From NCBI GenBank assembly GCA_018398765.1, contig JAHBMJ010004586.1, forward strand, positions 89,001 to 153,000: a DNA stretch of 64,000 nucleotides, given 5' to 3'. Both the position numbers and the translations under genes were made by a program. Below, piece by piece: positions 47,701-56,775 of this stretch (positions within the stretch are counted from its first letter, which is position 1; each line of letters starts with the position of its first letter). The notes beneath the pieces are model-generated. The model was not told the origin of the DNA, made no database searches, and saw nothing but the letters and a program-made list of their open reading frames with translations. The DNA is from Chromera velia (lineage: Eukaryota > Sar > Chromeraceae).

Positions 47701-48281
47701 AAGCGGAAGAACTGATGAACATACCGCAGACGTCACCAAGCAGAACATATTGGACATCGAATTGATTATCGAAGCAGCCCCCCGCCAGGCGCCAGGCCGA
47801 CCTGTCTGACGATCGTAGACCACATCGTGCAGCTCCACTTGGAAGGAGGGCCCAGAATCGCCGCCCCCGGCCACGACGCACCCCTCTGATTCGCGGACGA
47901 CGGCGCCCATCCCCTCTGCGGTCCGAGACGCCAGAGCAGACTTCGAGCGGGGTCGCAAACTGGTGCTCTGCAGGTCCAACACAAGAAGAAGGGCGAATCT
48001 GTTTTGCGAGGTCAATCCGGGACAGGCACATTGATTGAACGCGTGCTGACCTCTGGGAGACGGCGAGTGCTCGTGAGCTTTGACTGGTGGCTGGTGCGGC
48101 CTGACTGAGTTGAGTCACTTGGGGGAGAAACTACGCTAACTAGCCCACTGGACGACCCTCTTGACTGAATTGCTTCAACCTGTCCGTCGGAAAATGTCCG
48201 AGATAGAAGCTTGGAAGTCAGTGCCGAGCTCACATCTGTTCCCACTCCGCCCGGTGAACTTGTTGAACGCAGCTTGGACAT
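44738..48281 (-). CDS. Alpha-kinase with C-terminal glutamine-amidotransferase-like domain
   Basis: Eight exons join in phase (about 765 aa): 48281-48051, 47967-47802, 47683-47340, 47075-46806, 46652-46035, 45731-45642, 45533-45176 and 44958-44738. Residues 1-115 are Ser-rich. The kinase domain (about 130-380) shows RGGMRMAEVHSTRDG, the Lys strand VLKLYL, VEPYLGDDFCHFSDNDG, TPHAFSHFTFEESGGEEIVV, VDIQG, WTDPQIHS and the Gly-rich GAGNLGDKG. These are diagnostic of atypical alpha-kinases (eEF2K, Dictyostelium MHCK/VwkA), Ser/Thr kinases that often target helical regions. After KFFSNNIC the usual zinc-ligand His and first Cys are not visible. Residues about 440-690 (KIAVLHLYTGEGFDF, GLYLWGDNDPYHADANF, ENLYEGISVATV, RYVVNAAVWL) resemble a class I GATase/DUF4350-like fold; this call is weaker. 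An acidic Ser-rich tail follows. The third donor (GTTTTG) is non-standard but needed for phase. Confidence 0.85.
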
Positions 48282-48839
48282 GGATGGCTCGTTTTCGAAC
48301 CGTGCCGGTGGCAGTCAAGCAGCAGATCCACGCTTTCGCTAGCAGAGCAACAGGACATAGTTCTGCACACAGCTCACGGACCTGATCGAGTAGACAGAGG
48401 GCATTGCGAGATGTGTGATATATGGAAGGTTCGACAAGAATCAGTAACTGTGGCGTCTCCTCGACTCCGTGCGAACACCGAAAAGGCCCCAGTTTGCGAA
48501 AAAGACGCTCAAACATGCAAGAAAAATGAAATGGCCGGCTGTAAGTGGTACTAAGTGCCCCCCAAAGGAGGTTTTCCGGGGCACAAGGATAGCTCGGATA
48601 GTGCGGCACTGAGCAGGGCAACAGAAAATGAAGGCCACACCGAGCCACAGAAGATGGCAGTCATGCAACCAGAAGCACTTCCACACAACTCTGAGATGGG
48701 CACACAGGTACATACAGGATAGGCTATGTCAGTACAGGAAGAGTTCTGCCCATAGCGACACGCAGGTTGGAGATTTGTAGCCACTCGCTTGCAGTAACGG
48801 TGTAAAGAGGTATCACGACAACCAGAGCCGAGGGTCAAG
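48282..48839. promoter_or_regulatory. Head-to-head intergenic region of the alpha-kinase and vWFA genes
   Basis: This 558-bp spacer separates the two divergent start codons. Open frames inside it (for example minus 48441-48713) lack splice or family support. No core promoter element is obvious. A shared bidirectional promoter is inferred from the arrangement. Confidence 0.4.
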
Positions 48840-50201
48840 ATGCCCATTGTCTCAAAGCTGAAGTCCGGACTAAACTCATCTTTGTCCAGGTCAGAAAATT
48901 CATCCGGCACACCCTTCCGGTCGGTTCAGCCGCAAGAGAGAAGCAACCGGGATGGAGGGGAGGATAGCTCACAGAAGCCGCCACGCGAAGAAAAGAGTCC
49001 ATCTTCCCATACTGGGGAGGTTTTGCTTCCGACGATCCCCAAAGGCGGAAGCCGTCTCGCGACCAAGACTCGGAGCGAGTGGAGGTTCGCTCAGCTGAAG
49101 CAGTTGGCAATGGATGATGTTGACCTTCTGTTTGTGATCGACGGGACCGCCTCCATGGACCCGTGGATTCGGGGAGTCAGGCAGGTGGTGAAGGTGCTTG
49201 TGGATCAACTGAAGGCCCACACCCGGATTCGGATTGCTGTGTTGATCTACAGAGACATCTGTGACGGTGATAAACAATTCGAGTTTTGTGACTTCACAGA
49301 GGACCCTTCGAAGATTGAAAAGGCCCTGAGCAAAGTCAAGGCATTTGGGGGCGGCGATATTTGTGAGGACGTGATGTCTGCGCTCATGAAGGCGTACCAT
49401 CCGGAGATGACTCCCTTTTCTTGGCGTGACGACGAGAACGTGTCCAAGTGTATCCTGCACATCTGCGATGCTCCACGTGAGTCTGTTTGGGTTGGTGCTG
49501 CAGCGTGCTATTGCGATACCATGCAGAGAGGGAGGGGGATGACGTCACCCTGCATTTTTGCTTTTTGTGTGCAATGCAGCCCATGGAACTGAATTCCACC
49601 ACAGAGCGAACCGCTTTGGCATCAAGTATGACGGCCACCCGGACGGCATAAGCACGTCTTCTACTAGGGACTCAGGACGATTCATTGAGGTGCCAGAGCC
49701 CAGCCTCATTCTGGAGGACATGCGTGAGTGCAACTTCAATCTGTTCACCCTGATGGTTGCAAGCGAGTGCAAGAAGATGGTGGAGAAGTTCAGGACCTGG
49801 TACGACGATCCCAAGCGCCACTTCAAGTACACGGTCAGTCGAGAAAAGAAAGGACGGATGTCTGGTGCCCCCTCTTCTTTTCCCACCTCTTTTCTGTGAT
49901 GCGGGACGCCTAGGTGGGGCATGCAAAAGACGGTGTCAACGATGGCGCTTGCATTGCCATGCATGACATCTCGCGTGCATGCTTGCAGGTGGTTGAGCCT
50001 CCCATCGTTCAGAGCTGGCTTCAGGACAGCGACAAGGTGGACACGCTGATTTTCGCTCAGGCGCTGGGAGCATGCATCCAGTCGTCTGTGATGTCCACAA
50101 TTCGAAGGGCGCGCGACGGGGTGCAGACTCAACGGAAGCTGACGACCAAGGAATCCAACTTTTCCTTCGCTGAGAAAAGTGACACCGCCCCTACTCGATG
50201 A
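48840..50201 (+). CDS. vWFA-domain protein, partner type of alpha-kinases
   Basis: Three exons join in phase (about 367 aa): 48840-49476, 49580-49833 and 49989-50201. The first 85 residues are Ser/Arg/Lys-rich and probably disordered. A von Willebrand factor A domain follows: DVDLLFVIDGTASMDPWI carries the metal-site D-x-(S/T)-x-S motif as D-G-T-A-S, then RIRIAVLIYRDICDGD, DFTEDPSKIEKALSKVKAFG, the G-G-D-I-C-E-D motif and CILHICDAPPHG. This form with D-A-P-P-H-G is the one found in Dictyostelium VwkA-like kinases, where it is fused to an alpha-kinase. The C-terminal part (about 230-345) has the companion segment with ECNFNLFTLMV. No signal peptide, so probably cytosolic. It may recruit or regulate the kinase encoded by the divergent neighbour (inference). 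Confidence 0.85.
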
Positions 50202-51052
50202 GCTGTCATTTCGCAAGAGCGGCCGTGTCGCCAGCAGGTTCAGAAGGGCTTATGAAAGGAACTGGAGTGTGGTTGGAAATCCCATAAGAAGGATAGGGTC
50301 TCGTCTGGAGGTCGAATGAGGGCGAGGAATGGAACACCGTGACGACAAATGTATTCATGAACGGACTTGCACACGAAAAATGAAAAAAAAAAAAACGCAA
50401 GTATCGACGTAAAGGTCTCTCTTTCCTCTTCTCCCCTCTCTTCTGTCGCTCTTCTCCCGTTCCTCTCCCTGCAGTCTTTTCCCTGTTTGTGGTCAGATGC
50501 ATGCGAGAAATGACTTCATGTACTGGGGTGGTTCTAGAGCTCTGTCCAGTTGAGTTCGAGGCCGTGTGCCAAACGTGCGCCGGGCCTCAAGCTGGTCATT
50601 ATCTCCATGCAGGGAGTCCCGACTGGCTCACAGGAGGGCCGCTTTGCAAAGAGCTGTGTCTTGCTTGGTTCTTTCTACTTCTTTCTCTGACCTTGCTCTT
50701 GATTTTCTCTTTTCCTCCACCTCTGAATCGTCCATCAGCACCGTGTACACGCAGAGGCCAGAACAGCATCAATCGGGTGATACAGATCATGAGGGATGTG
50801 TGCGATACAAATTTTGTCTCCCACGAGCTTGCAGCGCGTACTTTTGTTCGGTGCAACAATGTGTGCAAAAATTCTGTTGGCGTGATTCTGAAAGGAACAA
50901 ACAATCTACATGATCCCGAGCCATGCCTACCACTGCAGTGACTCGACCAAACACAAAGACCGAAGGGGCAAAACGAAAGGAGGAGAAAAGATGTCGGCTT
51001 TACCAGAAACGTTTTGTGTCTCCAACGTTTTCTTAGACCCTTTTTTACATAT
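50202..51052. other. Downstream region of the vWFA gene with one uncertain ORF
   Basis: The region contains the 3' end of the vWFA gene. Apart from the weak coding candidate at 50489-50941, nothing is recognised. Confidence 0.5.
50489..50941 (+). CDS. Uncertain small coding candidate
   Basis: The 3' part of this open frame (about 50750-50941) has protein-like composition: INRVIQIMRDVCDTNFVSH and ELAARTFVRCNNVCKNSVG. It is preceded by an acceptor-like CCATCAG at about 50738. The first part also looks partly coding (VVLELCPVEFEAVCQTC), but the middle is a Leu/Phe-rich tract that reads like an intron. It may be a small two-exon gene or an extra 3' exon of the vWFA gene. No family recognised. 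Confidence 0.25.
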   Translation: MVRCMREMTSCTGVVLELCPVEFEAVCQTCAGPQAGHYLHAGSPDWLTGGPLCKELCLAWFFLLLSLTLLLIFSFPPPLNRPSAPCTRRGQNSINRVIQIMRDVCDTNFVSHELAARTFVRCNNVCKNSVGVILKGTNNLHDPEPCLPLQ

Positions 51053-51061
51053 CTTGACGGT

Positions 51062-51711
51062 CATCATCATCATCATACGCCATCGCTATCGGCCCATAAT
51101 AGGCGTCTAGCGTTCGGCAAGTCACAACACGCAAGGCAGATTATTAAATGATAGACCCTTATTTCACAACCTTTAGCAAATAGCTTAACAGCTGCATTTT
51201 TTCTCAAACTCTTCCACTTCTGGCAGGGCGTGCTTGCGCATGAGCGAGGCTGCTTCATGTGATGTTGACTGCCAGCCATGCCATGCCACCTCATAACGCC
51301 ATCCTCTTCCCTGCTTGTACTTCCTAAGAATTTCCTTCACCTGACAGCCCTGAACCCAGCTTCCCTTCTTTTCTTTGACTGCCTTCTTCGGCTGCTCTGG
51401 CTGTCTGGGGGCGAGGTCCTTATGTGCTTTGCTTGTGTGAATGCGAAGCCCCCGGGGGGTGGAAAACGTTCGTCCACATGCCTCACACTTCGCATCTCCA
51501 TCTCTCTGCCCCTTTCTCACTTCCCTTTTCTTTTCTTTTTCCTCCGCTGCTCTCTTCTCTACCTTTTTCACCCCATCTTGAATTAACGCCCTCCACCTGC
51601 CTCTATGAGAGGCAAGTGTCTGCCACTCGGCCTCATTGATTTCCAGAAGGCGGAAATCAGAGAGGACACAGTCGCTCCAACGAAGGAGGGGTCGACCAAG
51701 GGGGCACTCTC
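51062..51711 (-). mobile_element. 5'-truncated non-LTR retrotransposon (LINE) 3' end
   Basis: A 650-bp insertion is bounded by a 9-bp target duplication, CTTGACGGT, at 51053-51061 and 51712-51720. On the minus strand it starts in mid-ORF at 51711, as 5'-truncated LINEs do, and ends in a short (ATG)n tail at about 51077-51062. Removing it and one duplication copy restores a continuous AT-rich flank. The coding part resembles the region after the reverse transcriptase of LINE ORFs. Confidence 0.8.
51185..51711 (-). pseudogene. LINE ORF C-terminus with C2H2 finger and chromodomain-like end
   Basis: The frame opens without a Met at the truncation point and reads RPLLRWSDCVLSDFRLLEIN and EWQTLASHRGRWRALIQ, the conserved R-P-x-x-R-W...W-x-x-L-A-x-x-R-x-x-W-R segment found after the RT in many LINE proteins. 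A Lys-rich linker leads to the finger C-E-A-C-G-R-T-F-S-T-P-R-G-L-R-I-H-T-S-K-A-H (CX2CX12HX4H). Next comes VKEILRKYKQGRGWRYEVAW followed by HGWQSTSHEAASL, which matches a chromodomain (V-x-x-I-L...Y-x-V-x-W-x-G-W). It stops at 51185. In a full element these parts could bind the target DNA and chromatin. Confidence 0.75.
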
Positions 51712-51720
51712 CTTGACGGT

Positions 51721-53238
51721 ACTTTGACTACATCCTGAGGAATCTTGAAAACAACATTTGAAAAAATTTAAATTAAAAACAAGTTAAAGTATTCTAATGA
51801 TTCAAGTAGATTTATAAAAACTCGAACGAGCTGTTATGATTGCTGTTACTTTAGAATATGGAAACTTCAGTTAATAGTTACTAATACAAACTAACATACA
51901 TTACTATGTATGCAAACCTAATTAAAAGAACTTTGAATACAAAAAATGCAATTAACTTTCTAGGGGTAATTTTCAAAACAAAAAAAAACAATTGGTTATT
52001 TTCACTTTTTTGTTTTTTGTTTTTTTTCTGATGTCAAACTAAAAAATAAGTGTTGTTAAGTGTTGTTGATGTGTTGCATGAATCAATAAGCGTTGTTTAA
52101 GTGTTGTTATACTATTGTTTCTTTATTATGTGTGATATGTGATGATTGAGGGTTAAATCCTAGATCTAGCGACGCCAGATCCCAAGCCACTAACAAGTTA
52201 TAATGATAAATGAATGTTCTTACACTGTTATACAACTGTTGCTTATGTGTTGTAAGGTCACTAAGGTGTTGCATATGCTTGCATGTCGTGTCTTGATGGA
52301 GATCATCATCGAAAAGCAAAAAAAAAAAAAATGCTCTGGAGACCTTTTTTTTAAAAAAAAAATTACCCCTAGTTAACTTTGAAGTTTTATATAGTTCTAT
52401 ATTTATAAAAATTCTGAGTTTATAAGTCTATAGCTACCCAAAAATATCCAAAATCATAGAAACCTCAAACTACAGATCTAGATAAAAAAACTTGGCAAAA
52501 AATATCGATAGAAGATAATACAGGCCGGCTATAGTTTACTACTAATTATAAGAGATGATATCAAATCTAATATTGAAGTTATATGATCAAACCTAGGATC
52601 AAACAAACTAAAACAAACTAGATTGTCTAAACCATTGAAACCAGAACTATAGTATTAATCTTAGTATTTACTCAGTAAATAAGTAGCCGGACAATAACCT
52701 TGTTTATTTATTATAGCATTTTTTCTTTTCATGCATTCATTTTTACATGCATCGATCCGTCTTAGGATCCGTCAGAGAGTGAGCGGGGCCAGGGACCAAT
52801 TAATTAATGCCCCGTGCCCCTGCAGGTTAGTCTCTTGTAGTCTCCCCTAGAGTCTCCCGCTGCTCAATGACAGACCTACTCGCTTCCTGCTGCGAATCCT
52901 GCAGCAGAATGTAATCATTAGCTAAAATGTATAGCTAATCTTTCTTTTTTTTTTTTTGAATGAAAAAATGATATCTCTAGTAATATTTTTATATTTTAAA
53001 CCTAACTCTAAACATCTATATCTAGATCTATATAGTAGTTAATTGATGAATGAATTAGTACGTGATGACGATGAATGAGTTACTATTTAAGTATACTAGT
53101 AGCTATAGTAGTGTACTAGATGGCTAAGCGGCCGGGTGGTAACACTTGGCATGTGCATGTATGTACAAAGTTCTTCCATTCAAATTCCAAAGGTGTGAAG
53201 ATGAAGTTCCATACACTTCGGACAAAGGTTGCGTCGGA
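51721..53238. other. AT-rich intergenic spacer
   Basis: No credible coding frame. The sequence is AT-rich with short homopolymers. Weak Pol III box-like pairs occur near 52150-52200 (minus) and 53115-53190 (plus) but do not fold as tRNAs. The right end is the 3' flank of the minus-strand ankyrin-like gene. Confidence 0.55.
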
Positions 53239-55546
53239 TCATTCGCCGGTTGCACCCGAACTGCTGGTCATATGCTCGGCGTAACAGCGGGGACATCTCA
53301 CGCTCCCTGCCTCCAGCAGATACGCCGCCATCTTTCTGTGTCCACACTCCTCAGCCAGATCGACTGCCGTGTGTGGATGTGCAGAAGAGGGTCCCCCGAG
53401 ACGTCTCTCGAGAAGCTCTGGCCATCGGCTCACAAGAGCCCTCACGACTTCTTGAGCGTTCATGCTCACACCCACACGAAGCGCCTCCTCCCGAAGTCCC
53501 CAGAGGTGGGCTTCAGAGCCACACTGGCCCTCCGAAGGCCTTTCGGATGAGGACTTGGAAGGATAATCGGAGGGGGTGCAGGACGATGACGAGGAAGAAG
53601 AACCTTCATGATGCACGGCAGGTTCTTCCAATAGAGCTACAACCACCTGTCCGGCTGTGACACTGGCACGGTCTTCTGCTCGCGTTGTCTTTTTATTCAC
53701 ATTTCCCGGAGCCAAACAAGAAGCAGCAGCAGTAGCAGCAGAAGACGAGGAAGAGGAAGAAGAGGAAGAGGAAGAAGAGGAAGAGGATGACTTTCCATCC
53801 GCCCGTGAATGCTCCGTGCCACTTCTCTGGTCTGACAGATCGCAAAGTTCTCTCAAGCAGCTCCTCATCTCATGTGGAGGGGGGCGGAGGCCCTCATCCC
53901 TCGCCAGAGAGATCGCTAGGCCCCACTGGCACCAGGTGAGGGCGTTTCGAATCTGAAAACAATCAAACGGAAAGAATCAGAGGAAGAAAAGAGGCCGTCT
54001 TGTCTGACACAATTGGAGAAAAGAAAGGAGGAAAAGAGGAACAGATGAGAGGAAGGACACAGACAGTAGAGAGAAAGATATACGCAAGAATTCCATGCTC
54101 GTTCGGTTGAAGGTCAAGTGGACTTTCTCTCTCCTCCCTTCCCATGTTGTTTCAAGTTGAATGTCCCCGGATCAGCATTCCTTCCTTCGTTCACAAGAAT
54201 GTGCTTGCCAGCCTGTGAGCCTGCCACCCAATATATACTCGTCAGTCTGCCTGCCTTTCTGACGGCTATTTCTTTGCTGTTCCTTCACTGACCGTTCGCG
54301 CGCCCGCCGTCTCCTTCCACTCCTGAAAGTACCCGTCACCCCCCCAAGAGGCTGCCAGCAACACCAAAGGCAGATGCCCAGCCGCAGCAGCCAACACTCC
54401 CACATCCGCAGCTGCCTCCTTGTTCGAGTCACTCATCACCACCGCCCTACTTACGTTCTCCAGAGACTGAAAACACCTCTCGGCACTCCCTCCTTCTCGG
54501 AGGAATGTCGCAGCCTCTATCAGAGAGGTGGGGGGAGACAGCCCAAAAGGATTCAGCCACTCCCAATACTTCAAACACTTCCACAACCCCAAAGAGGTCA
54601 TGCGACTCTCTGGACGGATCTCCACACGAACGACCCACCTCATGTGCACAACACAAGAGGACGGGAGGCCTCCGCGTTCAATCACCTGTCTATAAGCATC
54701 TTCCAGGCCATCTACTGAGTGCACAGCAGCAAACACCCTCTGCTTAATGATCTCCAGTCTCTCAGGATTGAACAGACTGTGGAGTCTCACTGTAACCCTC
54801 CCCTCAGTCGCACTCCTCGGCTCGGCCTTCCTTGCATTCGCTCCCCGACTTTCACTCCTATTCCCTCCTGTCGGTTGCCTCTCGTTCGGGGGTTCTGTCT
54901 GTTCTGCTCTTTCCAGCTGCTCCTCGGGAGGGTTGAAGGGAACTATCGCGAGACTGATTTGAGGCGGAGGAAGGCTGGGGGGAGCAGTCGGAGTGAAAGC
55001 TTTCTCCGTGTCCTGGTGCCCTTCCTTCGCATCTTCACCCTTCCCTTCCTTCTTCTGACACCCAGACTGCACCTTCGCAGAAACCCCCAAAACGTCCACA
55101 AGTTCGGAATCTCGAACGTGCAGGCCGTCGGTGAGACCAACAGAACCCGCGAGCTTTTGGAGCATCCCTGAGGAAATGGGACATGTGATTTTCACTGGAC
55201 CACTGTTCTCCTTCACTTTACACTCCGATTGAAAGTGGAGGAAGTCGTTTTCTGTGGGGGTCTGCAGCTCGACAGACAGAGCGACCCTCATGTAGTTGAG
55301 GCGAAACGTTCGGGGATCGTGAGAGAACAGGTGGTCAAGATCGTCCCTCACTCTGCTGGGGTACATCAACCAATTCCCCACGGTGTGTGAAGGCTTCAGG
55401 TTCTGTCTCTGTTCTTTGCTGAGGGACGTCCTGAGGGTCCGGCAGCTCATACCGAGCCTCTTTGAGGAGAAGGGAACGAACTCGAGAAGCAGCCGGGAAA
55501 GAAGCGGCGCGTTCTCGATCATCGGCGAAGAATTACCAGCACTCAT
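53239..55546 (-). CDS. Ankyrin-repeat-like protein with poly-Ser linker
   Basis: Two exons join in phase (about 655 aa): 55546-54293 and 53952-53239. The N-terminus (about 10-45, LLSRLLLEFVPFSSKRLGMS) has an F-box-like helical look, but this is not certain. Residues 160-250 are Pro/Glu/Arg-rich. Ankyrin-like helices appear at ADVGVLAAAAGHLPLVLLAA (about 390-410), just after the exon junction (ALTWCQWGLAISLARDEG), at MNAQEVVRALVSRWPELLE and at HTAVDLAEECGHRKMAAYLL near the C-terminus. A pure Ser run of about 17 residues, encoded by a GAA/GAG-type repeat at 53740-53790, splits the ankyrin part. It may be a scaffold or ubiquitin-ligase adaptor; function not established. The Met at 55546 is the first in the frame. 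Confidence 0.75.
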
Positions 55547-56446
55547 CTTTGGTTTTTCTCCCTCACTTTCTCGACTGCTAACAGGAATATATAGTTGTGA
55601 AGTCGTTAGCAGGAGAAAAGGTCAGTCACTTCAGCCAAACCTCCGATGATTCGTGACTCAGTCTTCGAGGTGATAGGTGATGGAAGCCTGAGATATAAAA
55701 CAACTCGATCTTGTGTACAGCCTGCCACGTGTTTCTACCACGCTCCGTCTACTTCAAGTGGCGAGCTCGCTTCTGCCGCCTGTTTGTTCTTGCTGCTCGT
55801 CGCAGTGCTCGATGTGTAACTTCTGTCGGAGAAAAAATCAGAGACTGCATGCATGCGATTCGACGCGCGGCGGGCCAAGCGCAAGCTGAGGGGGGCGGCG
55901 GGGCGCGAGTGCTCGGGGCCGCCCTCCGCCGGCCTGCAGAAACTTCAAGACATTTCCAGACTGAACAGTCAAAAACCAATTCAGCTCTGACAAAACCCTC
56001 AATCATTAGCTCTGAAGCTGAATCAGGTGTGCTTCGATAGCAGATCCACGCTGTACTTTTTCTGTAAAGCGTGTGCAAAGGTTAGCTAAGCATCTGTCTG
56101 ATTCGAACGAGGATCATCAAGGATCAGACTGACACATCATTTCTCCGGTCCGAGACATACGCGAGGTTTAATTTTTGGATGGTTCAGGACAATGCTGCCG
56201 ATGTCCCGTGAGAGAGGACCCACGAAATAGGCCAGCGCACTACGCTTAGTTGCTTCCTTTGACTTGCAGTTCTAGAGCAGAATCGGGATGTCTCAACCGG
56301 CTGCAAGAAATCACGGATTTGCTCCAGGTCCCTGAAGTCGAGATCTTTTCTCCGTCTCCATCTCTTTCTTCCCTCCGTGACGACGGACATTGAAGTGAAG
56401 CCCTGCCTTTTGTGCTGCTTCTATGCAGGAGCGGAATTGAGGCCTC
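55547..56446. other. Intergenic region
   Basis: No supported gene. The region is GC-rich around 55850-55940 (an Arg/Pro/Ala-type overlap frame on both strands) and ordinary elsewhere. It should include the promoter of the ankyrin-like gene, directly right of 55546. Confidence 0.5.
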
Positions 56447-56734
56447 ATGGCGCAGGCGATCAGATCGTGCAACCTGTCGATGCAGCGCTTTCTGCAGCGT
56501 TCGGTCACACGCTTCCAACTGCAGAAGTTTGTGTTTGCGCTGGCATGGATCGCTATTTTTTTGTTCGACTGGCTGAGCCTTTTCTTCACATCGGCGTCTC
56601 GGCGTTCCATGATTCCGTGTGAAATATCAACCTCACTCACTGAGCCTGAGAGGTGTTGTGCGCGTTGTGCTCATATCATGGTTTTCTCTTCTGTTCTTTC
56701 TTCTGAGGTCCTTTGCGAAAGTAAAACAGACTGA
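56447..56734 (+). CDS. Uncertain small membrane protein candidate (or antisense gene)
   Basis: The plus frame encodes 95 residues with one strong hydrophobic helix (KFVFALAWIAIFLFDWLSLF) after a short basic N-terminus. An acceptor-like CTTCTATGCAG lies just before the ATG and could end a 5' UTR intron. The same DNA is open on the minus strand (56610-56311), as a Lys/Arg/Cys-rich frame starting MERRDADVKKRLSQSNKK. Only one of them, if any, is real, and the sequence does not decide. Confidence 0.25.
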   Translation: MAQAIRSCNLSMQRFLQRSVTRFQLQKFVFALAWIAIFLFDWLSLFFTSASRRSMIPCEISTSLTEPERCCARCAHIMVFSSVLSSEVLCESKTD

Positions 56735-56775
56735 TACTTTTCCAGGCTGGAACACGATGGGTCCTTTCCTGTGAA

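Noticed and set aside
47392-48015. 207-codon minus-strand ORF overlapping the alpha-kinase exons
   Set aside because: Beyond about 47800 this frame continues into the intron. The kinase frame is reached by splicing at 47802 to 47683, which keeps the domain intact.
56100-56165. tRNA gene suggested by a GTTCGAATC B-box-like word (minus)
   Set aside because: No A box at the right distance and no pairing T, acceptor or anticodon stems.
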